This document shows positions 38,873-49,904 of a stretch of DNA of 64,000 bases, piece after piece (within the stretch, counting starts at the first letter, position 1; each line of letters starts with the position of its first letter). Position numbers and translations under genes: made by a program. Location: NCBI RefSeq assembly GCF_910596095.1, contig NC_056551.1, positions 10,805,501-10,869,500 on the forward strand, given 5' to 3'. The DNA comes from Thunnus maccoyii. Taxonomy: Eukaryota > Chordata > Actinopteri > Scombriformes > Scombridae. The notes below the pieces were generated by a model that did not search any database, was not told where the DNA came from, and was given only the letters and a program-made list of their open reading frames with translations.

Positions 38873-39705
38873 GAACCAGGGCCCAGTTAAGTAAAAGTAC
38901 CAATACAGCAATGTAAAAATACTCCATTATAAGTAAAAGTCCTGCATGAAAAATCCTACTTAAGTAAAAGAACATAAGTATTGACAGAAAAATGTATTTA
39001 TATATGACATCATTAGATTATTAATACTGAAGCATCAGTGTATAAGCAGCATGTTACTGTTGCTGCTGGAGGTGGAGCTAGTTAAAACTACTTTATATAC
39101 AGTTAGCTAGTTTAGTCCAGTGGTTCCCAACCTAGGGGTCAGGCCCTTCCAAAGGGTCACCAGATAAATCTGAGGGGTCTTGAGATAATTAATGGGAGAG
39201 GAAAGAAGAAAAAACAGAGTCCTTATACTCCTGGTTTTTAGACTTTTTTTTTTCTTATCTTTGATTTTTGGTGAAATATTGGATCATTTGAACATTTATT
39301 GAAATTAAACCATGTGAGAATATTAATGTGAAGAATCAGTATTTAGTGGAGCTGTTAAAAACTCATAGACATCTGAAATGTGACCCCGACTACACACTGC
39401 TTTTTGTGAGATGTAAAAAGTCAAAAAGGTTGGAAACCACTGGTTTCATCTTTAAAAAATGTGTTTTATTTTAAAAGCTTGTTATACTATCCAATTGGTC
39501 AAATCGTCATTTGAAAAGTAACTAAAGCTGTCATATAAATATAGTGAACTAGAAAGTACAATATTTCCCTCAGAAATGTAGTGGAGTGGAAGTATAAAGT
39601 AGCATAACATGGAAATACTAAGTAACACTAGTAAAGTACAAGTACCTCAAAATTGTACTTAAGTACAGTACTTGAGTAAATGTACTAAGTTACTTTCCAC
39701 CCCTG
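38873..39705 (+). mobile_element. Non-autonomous DNA transposon (MITE), split by a second MITE
   Basis: The phrases 'aagtaaaagtaccaatacag', 'agtaaaagtcctgcatgaaa', 'cctcaaaattgtacttaagt' and the end 'gttactttccacccctg' are in the order of an abundant percomorph MITE whose flanks are rich in AAGTA words. The left terminus is degraded. It has no coding content. A distinct hAT-like MITE sits within it at 39118-39442. Confidence 0.65.
39118..39442. mobile_element. hAT-like MITE with inverted repeats and 8-bp target duplication
   Basis: The left end CAGTGGTTCCCAACCT and the reverse complement of the right end, CAGTGGTTTCCAACCT, agree at 15 of 16 positions. Flanking octamers GTTTAGTC (39110-39117) and GTTTCATC (39443-39450) match 6 of 8, the duplication length of hAT insertions. 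The 325-bp body has no coding content. Confidence 0.8.
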
Positions 39706-40193
39706 CTATTAGTAGTAGAAGTAATAGTTTTAGCATATATGGTAGTTGGTTGCAGGATTACATAATTTGTATTACTTGCATTATCAGCTATTTTATGTAA
39801 GAGAAGGTGCATGAGTACATACTGTATGCAGCTGTTCATTCAGCTGTGTTTGGGGAACACACGGCCCGTGCATATTACCCTTTCACTGTGGAAACTGAGT
39901 GGACCTCTGTAGACCTTGTTGTTATTGATATTCCACATAACAAATTCTGTGTGAACAAATGTAATATTTAATTAATATACTGTATGAACTCTTCTCAAAA
40001 CTGTTTATGTCAGACTGAGGTTCCTCTCTGCAGCCAACTCTGATCTTTACACTTTTGTTCCACAGTTCTCAGTTTAAAAGTCATGTTGCTATTTTGGCTT
40101 AATATCTGACCTCTGGCCTTCCCAGCCACCACATGCAGAGGTCTGGGTTCATTGGCTGGGCCTGTATGTCTATCAGAGTATGAATGCCTCTCA
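39706..40193. other. pgam2 upstream region
   Basis: No gene. E-box-type word CAGCTGTG near 39849; an inverted CCAAT (ATTGG) at about 40152 and an E-box CAGGTG at 40194-40199 lie just before the TATA box. Confidence 0.4.
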
Positions 40194-40255
40194 CAGGTGG
40201 AAAATGAAAGAGGCCTGTCTGCTATGCACTGCCACTATCCAGGCTGCTATAAAAA
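40194..40255 (+). promoter_or_regulatory. pgam2: pgam2 core promoter: E-box and TATA box
   Basis: CAGGTG at 40194-40199 and TATAAAAA at 40248-40255, about 115 bp before the start codon. An E-box close to a TATA box fits muscle expression by bHLH factors, as known for mammalian PGAM2; this is inference. Confidence 0.65.
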
Positions 40256-40370
40256 GACTGTTGTATGCTGGCTCGGGCTCACTGTTGGTCAGGCTGTGTG
40301 TGTGCACAACTTAGAAGGGCTGAGGGTACTTTGTTTGCTTTAAGGTAAACTCAGGAGAAACATTGCAAGT

Positions 40371-42329
40371 ATGGCCGGTGTTCATCGTCTGGTTATTGTT
40401 CGCCATGGTGAGAGCGCCTGGAACCAGGAGAACCGCTTCTGCGGCTGGTTTGATGCCGACCTCAGTGAGAAGGGTGTGGAGGAGGCCAAGCGTGGAGCCA
40501 AGGCTATCAAGGATGCAGGCATGAAGTTTGATGTGTGCCACACCTCTGTGCTGAAGCGTGCTGTCAAGACCCTGTGGACCATCATGGAGGGCACAGACCA
40601 GATGTGGCTGCCTGTGCATCGTACCTGGCGTCTGAATGAGCGTCACTATGGAGGCCTCACTGGTCTCAACAAGGCTGAGACAGCTGAGAAGCACGGTGAG
40701 GAGCAGGTGAAGATCTGGCGTCGTTCCTTTGACATCCCACCTCCACCCATGGAGAAGGACCATGCTTACCACAAAGTCATCAGTGAGGTGAGACAACTGA
40801 AATTAAGACACATGTTTCTCACTAATAAATTTAACCCTAAAGACCAACTTCAACAATTTAAACAAATCATATGAAATCATTAAGCAACTATTGGTATGTG
40901 TTTATTTGGAGGACCACCAGTGGTTTCTCAGTAGTTTTATCAGTCAGTTATGTAACTTTTGTCAATTGTTGTGGGAGTAAACTATCCTCTAACTGTTCAT
41001 TCTACCTCCAGTCCCGGCGCTACAAGGGCCTGAAGCCCGGTGAGCTGCCTACATGTGAGTCACTGAAAGACACCATTGCCCGTGCCCTGCCTTACTGGAA
41101 TGATGTCATCGCTCCTGAGATCAAAGCTGGAAAGAACGTTATCATTGCCGCCCACGGCAACAGCCTCCGTGGCATCGTCAAGCATTTGGAGGGTGAGCAT
41201 TACACTTTGCAGGCATAGAAAGCTTTAACAAAAAGAGACAATTAAGAGGAGAGTGATAGGTAGAGGTGAACGTTGACATTAGAAAATCTCCATAAAGGAC
41301 CAAAAAATGGTTTTACGATAAAACAACTTAACCAAAGATTTTGGTTTGAGAGTAGCTTTGATTGCATAATCACAGTCAGGCTTGTCTCAACACACACACA
41401 CATTTGTCACTTTTTGGGGACATTACATAGACTTACATAGACCTAACCCTAACCATAATCACTACTGGCCTAACTCTAACCCTTATCCTAACCTTAACAT
41501 GACCCTAACCTTAACCACTGACCAAAAAATCAGCTTTTTCCCAATTGGGGACATGGCTTTTGTCCCCAACTAGAAAAGCTGCCCCCAATTAACTGGTCTT
41601 TAGCCTGAAATTTGTCCCTGAAAGTAGCCTATGAGAGACCCACGCACACACACAAACACACACACTCATGGATTACAGTGCATATAAATAGCAGGCAGGG
41701 ACTCTCGCACTAGGGCTCAGGGACAGGGGAGAGAGTCATGAGCTTGGTTCCCATTACAGTCACGACCTTTATGTAGAAAGGTTGTCCTTCTCAAGGAGTG
41801 GCCAGACATGGATAAGGTAGTTAAACAGCCAGAGAGGCTCAAGGTCAAATAGAAAATGTCAGCGAGGAAGCTCAGATTTTAAGGCTGCGGATGAAAAAAA
41901 GAAGCAACTCAAGTTTTTTATATAATAAAAGTAATAAATAATGATACAAGTTTAAGTTAGAAATTACTGTAATCAGAATAATTTACAATACAATCAGATA
42001 TAAGGAAAATCTGCTCTGTTGACTACTTTTATTATGCAGGAGCATTATCCTTCATTTCTGCTTTGCCTCCAGACAGCTTCATATTACATCAATTACATTT
42101 CCTCTGTTCTGTCTGCTGATCTGCATGTCAATCCGTCTGGTTCCTGTTTGTCTTTCTAGGTATGTCTGATGCAGCCATCATGGAGCTGAACCTGCCCACA
42201 GGAATCCCAATTGTGTACGAGCTGGACGCAAACCTGAAGCCTGTTAAGCCCATGGCTTTCCTCGGTGATGCGGAAACCGTAAAGAAGGCCATGGAGGCTG
42301 TGGCCGCCCAGGGCAAGGCCAAGAAGTAA
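40371..42329 (+). CDS. pgam2: Phosphoglycerate mutase 2 (muscle type), three coding exons
   Basis: 2,3-bisphosphoglycerate-dependent mutase of glycolysis in the cytosol, interconverting 3- and 2-phosphoglycerate. Exons 40371-40787, 41012-41192 and 42160-42329 join to 256 codons (255 aa plus stop), the family's usual length. The catalytic parts are all present: phospho-histidine motif VRHGES (His12), Arg63 in LKRA, acid-base Glu90 in [10 protein letters not shown], and His187 in AAHGNSLRG. Muscle-type (PGAM2) rather than brain-type (PGAM1) is preferred from [46 protein letters not shown] and GMSD. The C-terminus [14 protein letters not shown], however, ends like PGAM1. The start codon has a purine-rich context and a short 5' UTR. 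Intron 2 (about 970 bp) holds a dispersed repeat. A poly(A) signal lies at 42636. Confidence 0.93.
41381..41670. repeat. Dispersed repeat with 'taaccctaacc'-like core in pgam2 intron 2
   Basis: CA-rich edges flank 'ttttggggacattacataga', a run of 'cctaaccttaac'-type words, and 'ggacatggcttttgtcccca'. Same family as the copies at 8641-9070, about 49905-50100 and 63880-64000. Confidence 0.6.
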
Positions 42330-42635
42330 GCCTGCCCCGGAGGCTCCGTGAGGAGGAAGAAAAAGAGACTTTTCCCACTTTTGTCCTTCAACCCTTTCCT
42401 CCTAACCATTATTCCATCCTTGTTGTCCATTCCAACTGGGGAAATGTTTAATGGTTCAATTGGAGATGGGCCATTTTCACCACAGTAGCCTCCTGTTTGC
42501 TTAAATGGCAGACAGAGATGACCTGTCAATCCAAGCTGACAGCCAGGCACCACATTTTCAACGTCCACACACCACTCAGCCCTTTTAAATTGTGGTCAAG
42601 CCCTATTTTGAGGGTCCCACCACCCTGGCACAACC

Positions 42636-42641
42636 AATAAA
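42636..42641 (+). terminator. pgam2: pgam2 poly(A) signal
   Basis: AATAAA about 310 nt after the stop codon, followed by a GT-rich stretch (tgtaggcctgtgtctgtt), the expected downstream element. Confidence 0.85.
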
Positions 42642-42825
42642 GAAACCATATTTTTATGTAGGCCTGTGTCTGTTTCTATCATCTCATGTCTCTCTTCCCT
42701 TTCTCTTTCTTTATATTATATTGTCACCCTTATCTGGTACTCCTATTCTTCTTCACTGTCCCATTTAGACATCAGTGGTTTCAGCAAAGTGCAAAGGTGC
42801 TGTGAAATCTTATCCAGGAGACAGA

Positions 42826-42915
42826 GAGGAGGAGGGGGGAGGAGAGAGAGTAAGAGAGAGAGAGAGAGACAGAGAGAGGGAGAGAGAGAAGGAAAGAGAG
42901 AGACAGAGAGATATG
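42826..42915. repeat. (GA)n-rich low-complexity tract
   Basis: Purine-only stretch dominated by AG and GAGA. It creates shadow open frames on both strands. Confidence 0.85.
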
Positions 42916-43068
42916 TCAGTGGGTTCATCCTGGCAGCAGTCCCATGATGCAGGAAAGAGCTTATCTGAGAGTTTCTGCCTTTTCTCTGCTACAGTCAGAT
43001 CACACAGAGAAACACACAGGTGAAGAGTCAGTTTAAGCAGTTACCTGTCATACATAAAGGAGTTTTAG

Positions 43069-43499
43069 TAACAGGTGACAAATTATAGGACAATAAATGA
43101 GTAGAGGAACATAACAAATGCATATGATTTGATAACAGGCGACATTTTCCTGGCATGGTTCAGGTCCACTTGCCACCTTTGAGAGAGGGTCACAGTAAAT
43201 CAATACAAAGTTATTTTGAGTGATCAGCTTTATTCCATGATGAAGCATTCCAATCCTGATGGGAGCCATCTCTTCCAGGAGGATAATGTCCCCATCTACA
43301 GGTCACTGAGGGGTTTGATGAGCATGAAAATTATTTGAATTATAAGCAGTCACCAGATCCCCACCCAAATGAGCACTAAAGGGAGATTGTGGGCATACAT
43401 GTAAAATATCACTCTCTTTTTTCTTTTGGAAGAATACTGTTTATTTCCTCAATGGAGTTCCAGAGACAACTCATTTTTCCTTTAATTTGTCACCCATTA
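43069..43499 (+). mobile_element. Tc1-like element, internally deleted copy
   Basis: Begins TAACAGGTGACAAATTATAG and ends 'tttttcctttaatttgtcac' plus 'ccatta', an inverted-repeat pair also seen on the element at 43498-44738. The about 430-bp interior aligns with parts of that copy ('tggcatggttcaggtccact', 'cctgatgggagccatctctt', 'gggtttgatgagcatgaaaa') and is frame-broken. Confidence 0.75.
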
Positions 43500-44738
43500 G
43501 CCAGGTGGCAAATTAAAGAAAAATCCTGAATAAATGAGTGGAGAAACATAATGAATGCAGATGCTTCCACACAGGTGCACTGCATGGTACAATTAAGCAA
43601 TTCGCACTCAAGCATGTATGTGCAAGCAATGCTGAGCACACCCAGTTGATTCTGTTTTGTATCAAGATTGCAAGAGGAAAAGATCTAAGTGACTTTGAAA
43701 GAGGGTTCATTGTTGGGGCAAAGATGGCAGGAGCTTCAGTCACGACTGGTCAACTGGCTAGTGTTTCAATAGGAACAGTGACTAAAGTGACATCTGCATT
43801 TAGATCTATGGGAAAGACATCAGTAAATAGGATCGGAAATTGTGGTTGACAGCCTACATTTGATGACCGTGATGCTTGTGCATTAGTGTGATATGTAAGG
43901 AAAAACAGAAGAGCAACTCTTCCTCAGGTGACTGAGAATGTCAATGCAGTATCAGATTGCATCAGCAAGAACAGTCCGTCGACAATTACATAGAGAGAGA
44001 TATTAGTAGGGTAGCAGTGTGTAAACCCCTCATTTCAAATATGAATGCACATTTGAGAGTTCAGTGGTGCAATAACCATAGGCACTGGTCTACAGAGATG
44101 ATGAAAAAAGTGATATGGTAAGATGAGTCATCCTTCACCATATTCTTGACAAGTGTGTGAGTGCATGTGTGGCTTACACCAAGAGAATGGTACAGGCCTG
44201 AATGCTTGACCTGTACAGTGAGGGGATATGGTGGCTCTGTTATGCTGTGGGGGGCATTTTGCTGGCATGGTTTGGCTCCACTTGTCCCCTTAGAGGGAAG
44301 GGTCACTGCAAATCAATACAAAGTTGTTCTGAGTGATCACCTTTATCCTATGATGAAACATTTCTATCCTGATGGGAGTGGTCTCTTCCAGGATGACAAC
44401 TCCCCCATCCAGAGGGCACGAGGGGTCACTGAATGGTTTGATGAGTATGAAAATGATATGAATCATATGCTATGGCCTTCACAGTCACCAGATCTCAACC
44501 CAATTGAACACCTTTGGGAGATTTTGGATCAACATGTTAGACAGCACTCTCCACCACCATCATCAAAACGCCAAATGAGGGAATATCTTTTAGAAGAATG
44601 GTGTTCATCCCTCCAGAGGAGTTCCAGGGATTTGAAGAATCAATGCCAAGGTGCATTGAAGCTGTTCTGGCAGCACGTGGTGGCCCAACAGACTTTTCAG
44701 ACACTTTATGTTGGTTTTTCCTTTGTCACCTGTCTGTA
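43498..44738 (+). mobile_element. Tc1/mariner-type transposon with degraded transposase
   Basis: Flanked by TA at both ends (43498-43499, 44737-44738). The left end is 'ccaggtggcaaattaaagaa' and the right end 'tttttcctttgtcacctg', inverted copies of each other. The transposase is in two pieces. At 43538-43849 an N-terminal DNA-binding part includes DLSDFERGFIVGAKMAGASV. At 44161-44799 the catalytic part includes YGGSVMLWGAF, GLFQDDNSP and QSPDLNPIEHLWE. A stop and frame breaks at about 43850-44160 inactivate it. The second catalytic Asp and the Glu are 36 residues apart within an unbroken frame, unlike the 34 of classical Tc1. Confidence 0.85.
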
Positions 44739-44799
44739 CAAGATGAACTACATCTCAGATGAATTATACTTTGTACATGGACCCACCACCTTTTATTAA

Positions 44800-45851
44800 C
44801 AACACTGAATCTAAATTGATTTAAAGTGGTTTGTTTGATTCTGATCAACAGAAAAAAACCCCTTAGTGTCAAAGTTAAAACAGATCAAAGTGACCTAAAT
44901 GAATTAACAATTTAAAATACAACATACTAGTTTGCATAAGCATTCACCCCCTTTAATTGGACACATAAATCATCACTGGTGCAGCCAATTGGTGTTAGAA
45001 GTCAATTAGTTAAATGTTAATCACTTGTATGAAGTTGAGGGGTTTCAATTGATTGTAGAATACAAACACTTTTATCTAGAAGGCCCAACATTTGGTGAGT
45101 CACCACTGTGAAAAAAAGGAAAAGGTCCAAGCTACTCAGTGAAAAGGATACAAAAACGTTTTGCAGCTTTATGTGAGAGTGGTAGAGAAGAGAAAGCCAC
45201 TCAAACTCATGCAATTTTTACTACAGTTCGCCAGAAGGCAATCTCTGAAGAGGCTCAAAAAATCAGCGGGTAGATGGTCTGCTGAGACTAAACTGAGCTT
45301 TTTAACCATCTGATTAAATGTTGCAAACAGCAATCAATGTACCATTCCCAAGGCAAAGCATGGTGGTGGCAGCATCATGCTCTGTGGATGTTTCGCTGCA
45401 GCAGGCCAGGGTGTGCTAGCGGGGATATAAGGTCAAATAAATGCAGTAAAATATACAGGGAAACCCTGGAGGGAGAGAAGGAAAGGTTTCTGCCAATCCA
45501 ATCGAAAATGTTTGTGGCTGGGCTTGAAAAAGCCTGCTCATTTACAATCCTCAAGCAACCTGACAGAGGTTGAGCAGCCTTGCACAGAGGAAGGTGGGGG
45601 GAAAAAATAGTGTACAGACTTGCAAAGCTGAGTAGAGACCCATCCACACAGCCTCATAATTACTACCAAAGGTGCATCTACTAAATACTTATGGAAAAAT
45701 ATGTATATTTTGTATTTCATATTTGTAATACATTTAGAACACTGTAGAGATAGACTTTCACTTTGACATTAAAAAACACACAGCCCCAATGTCATAAAAG
45801 AACAAAACATGGAAACTAATAAGTAGGTGAATATTTTTTATTGACACTGTA
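44800..45851 (+). mobile_element. Second Tc1-like family, decayed copy
   Basis: The right end ('ggtgaatattttttattgac' then 'actgta') and the left part ('cttagtgtcaaagttaaaac', 'gcattcaccccctttaatt') are typical of fish Tc1 elements whose ends read 'tattcacccc'. The interior keeps GGGSIMLCGCFAAA-like coding at about 45360-45430, which in this family reads as a transposase catalytic segment; the rest is broken by stops and deletions. The left terminus is degraded. Confidence 0.7.
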
Positions 45852-46418
45852 GGCATAGTCTTACAGTTTATAGTCAGTTCTTTTACAGTATTAGACAATA
45901 TTATATTGAATTAAAAAAACACAGACAGCACACACAGACAACAAAGCACCATAAACAGATCGGCAGGACTGCAGAGATGAGGGACAACTGACCTTGGTTC
46001 AGACTTCTAATGTTGTTCTGCCACCTACTGGCCACCAAGGGGAACACTGGCTAATTGTGACAATCAATTCTGTTAGTTTGTGTTAAACAATTTAATTAAT
46101 GCAATGTAAATGGAGCAATTTTGTGGTTTTAACTATGTCTGAAACCTAAAGTCTCAGGATTTAGAGTCTGTAAACATATGACAAATAAGTTAAAATTATG
46201 ATTCATTTTTGTGGCTGTGTCCTTGGCAAGATATGGCAGATTTGTATTCAAAATCACTGAAGTTAAAATAACACATTCCTCATTATCCTTTTAGAAACAT
46301 GGGATTTGAGGGGGCAGACAGACACTGCGCCATAAATCAGATGAAAAGTATTTTTCCATCTGGCTTTGATGTTGATCAGAATGTTTGGTGCAGTTGATGT
46401 TAAAACAGCTTCAGGAGC
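45852..46418. other. Syntaxin 3' flank, no gene recognised
   Basis: AT-rich DNA after the syntaxin stop codon. I looked on the - strand for a hydrophobic exon that could supply a membrane anchor to the neighbouring syntaxin and saw none. The 3' end of the transcript could not be fixed. Confidence 0.4.
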
Positions 46419-49400
46419 TCAGTCATGGTTTAAGTCTGAGGTGTTTTGATCACTACCAGTTTTAGCAGCTGTTCGCCTCTTGAAGGGTTTGAAGAAGCTC
46501 GGGAGAGATGCTATCTTGTGTGGGTTTTTCTTGTACGTGACTGCTTTGTTGGTTTCTGCTTTGGACATGTCTACATACTCTGCAGCACTCGTCACATTCT
46601 TTTCTATGTTGTTGATCAACTCCCCCTGGTAGAAGAAAAACATGATTGACACCGGTCAGGTTTCATGACATCAGTATATTCCTTTATATGTGTCACCATA
46701 AAACATTTCCAAATGAGGCAGCCATCTTACCTGAATCTCCAACAGCATGGCGGTGTCAACAAAAATCTCATGCAGCTCTTTGATGCTCGACTCGAGGCAG
46801 ATGATGTCCTGATGACGACACTCGATCTCACTCAGAGCACGGCTTGAAGTCTGAGCATCAGCGTTGATCTGTAAAAAGCTTTTTTTTCTTAAATCATTAT
46901 CTAAATAGCTGCACTACATTCTACCTGCATGTTTGAGTGATCCATAACAAAAACAAAACTATAGTAGGTATGATTCACTATATTTATGTCTCAAAGCTGA
47001 AAGAAATTCCAACTTACATCAGATATGAAAATGGCAAGATTGTCACAATTCAGCATCTCCTCCAACTCTGCGTCTGTGGTCACTTTATCCACTGAACAAG
47101 AGACAAACTAGATTCATTAAGTGATTTTCAGTTGATTGTAAAGTGCGTACAGGTTAGTCCATGCTTAAAAATCACAGAAAAAGAACAAATTGTGTGTTTT
47201 GTTAAGTGTTTTTGTAAATGAACAAACTGGAGGCTGTGGAGTGTGCAGCCAGGGCAGAGACAGCATGAAATAACATACATTAATGGCTGTTCACCCCTAG
47301 ATGGTGTAATTTTACATCTTTGCTCAACTGCTTTGTCACTTTCTCTCAACCATAATCAATTTAAGTATACTGCAGATTTAGACCATCACCTGTGTGAGGC
47401 GAAACGCTACTTTGTAACTATTAAAGTGAAGTAAATACTGAGTAAAATGTGAGTAAAGCTGCTAGGCCTAATAGGACGTGCCTACCAGCTAGCTGATGTC
47501 ATTACTGACATTTTTAACCAATCACTGTCACAGGAGAGTGTTCCCACCTGCTTCAAGACAGCCACCATTGCCCCTGTACCTAAAAAGTCTGCAGTGTCCA
47601 GTCTAAATGACTACCAGCCAGTAGCACTCACCCCCATTCTTATGCAGCGCTCTGAAAAACTGCTTTTCCTGCACATCAGATTTACTCAGCACTCACACAT
47701 CATGAAAATTACGACACCTACATCAGAATTCTGTTTGCTGAGGATGATGAGGTGCCTGCACAGAGCCCAAAGGACTCTAAAACAAGGGCCACCCCAGCCA
47801 GAGCATGTATACCCTGCTGCCATCTGGCAAGCGATATAAGAATATCCGTTGCTCCAATGCATCCTCTGCAATTATTCTATATATTCCACCAGATGTGTGA
47901 AATTTACACTGACATATTCTGTTATTTTGGTCATTGCATTAATTGCACTACTTTTTTTGCACTGACTTGCATATTACATTTATTTTGCACATATTTAAAA
48001 AAATCATATTATATTATATATACCCACATGCATATTGTCTATATGTGTAGTGTGGTGGGGGCTTCAACTGAATTTCAATGTGTGATCCTGTATTTTATAA
48101 AGTTAAAATTAACCTTGAGCGTTGACAACACACCAGCAGGAGGGACCTTTCCTCAGTAGTTCAATAAGTGAACACAGCTGGATTTTCAAAAGAAACATGG
48201 ACATGGAGTAAGAGGTGTGGATTTATCTCTTCTGAATATGAATGAGAGTTGGTTTAATCCATGTGCACTGTTTTAAATGCAGGGGATTGTACTTATAAAA
48301 GCAAAAGAGGCAAAAAAAAAGGAGAATATAAGAGAACATATAAAAACTCACTTTTAAGGATTTTGCATGGCGGCTACAGAGTGGGAGGATTGGACATCTG
48401 TTTATGTTTTGGTTGCATTTTGTTTTGGCATTACTCACCAATCTCCAGTTGTCTCTGAATTTGTGCTTTGCATTTATCTCTGAAGGAGATCTGTGCCTTA
48501 TGGTAGCCCCTCATGACTTCAGCAAACCACCGAGTCAGGTGTGAGTGCTGGTGAAAGGTGGAATATGAAATCAGATTATTGAGCCATCAATTCAAAGGGA
48601 CCATTTAAACGTCAAGCCTTTGTATACAGACCATTGTCAGTAACGATTCTGTTAGGTGTGTAAAGCTTGAAGCCCCTTTGAAATAACTCCTTTAATGTTT
48701 TCCAGAGGATACTATAAATTAAAATTTGATCATCTGTATGCATGACCCATCACAAGAAATAAAAAAGTACTGCCAGACCTGGTTCCTCTGAATACGCTGG
48801 ATCACTGAGGCACCTATGCAGTTGTCATCCACAGGCGAGTTATCCTGCATTGCTGAAATAACACATATGACACATCTAATATGAATAAAAACACAGGATC
48901 AAAAACTCATTAATTAAAGCCCAAAGACACCCTTCACAATCTTATGCAGAAAGTTCACAGTATAGGGTGAACGTTGTGTTATTCTGACACTGTGTTTTTA
49001 CTGATGATCAGTGAAAGAGTGGAGAAGCCTTCCTATTCCCATTTGCAAGTCAAATTCTGTGTCATGAACTATGCTGTTCCACAATTGGAGGAAGTGTGAT
49101 GTACAGCTGTACGGTTCCTCCTCATAATCTCAAACAATGATGGTACACAGCCATGTCTCTGCACTAATTCCAGGCAAATCAATACATACATTAGCATATT
49201 GTGCAAAAATTAAAAAAAAAAAACCTTTCTCCACCCACCTTTTAATTTGGCTTGGACCAAGCTGGCATTCTTCTTGGCCTCATTGTTCAGCAGTTCCAGC
49301 TCGTCTTTGTATCCTAACAACACACCAAGGTAACTTCATTGAGGGAATGATTTCAACATACTATAAGATATAGAAGCATATTATGTGCATGCTGATTCTG

Positions 49401-49851
49401 TAAATATATCTGTATGTTCACACACGTTCAAATCTTGTGGCTAAATTAGTTTTATAATGTTTATATGGCTCTGTATAACATCTAGCCAATCTATTTATGG
49501 AACACCTGTTACCCCGCTGTATAAACAGGCAAGGAGTGTTTGTCAAAGGCTGTTTTTGATGCTCTGTTTGTCTTTTCAGTGTTGTGTGCTCTGAAGGAGG
49601 AGATAGATCTCTGCAAGCATCAGTACAACAGTGAAGGAATCAAGGTTCTACTTTTCTGTCATTTGAATATGTGTTGAGGTCATGTGGGGAAGCTTTCAAT
49701 AAAATCTGCACTTGTTAACCATGATGAAGGTGTTTAAGACTCTGTACTTACTCTTGTCTTGGTTTGAAGAAGAGAGGATGACGCCATGTATTCTCTCCAC
49801 CTCCTCTGCTTGACAGGAAATTTTTTCAATGAGGCTTCTCACCTCCCCCAC

Positions 49852-49904
<53 letters not shown>

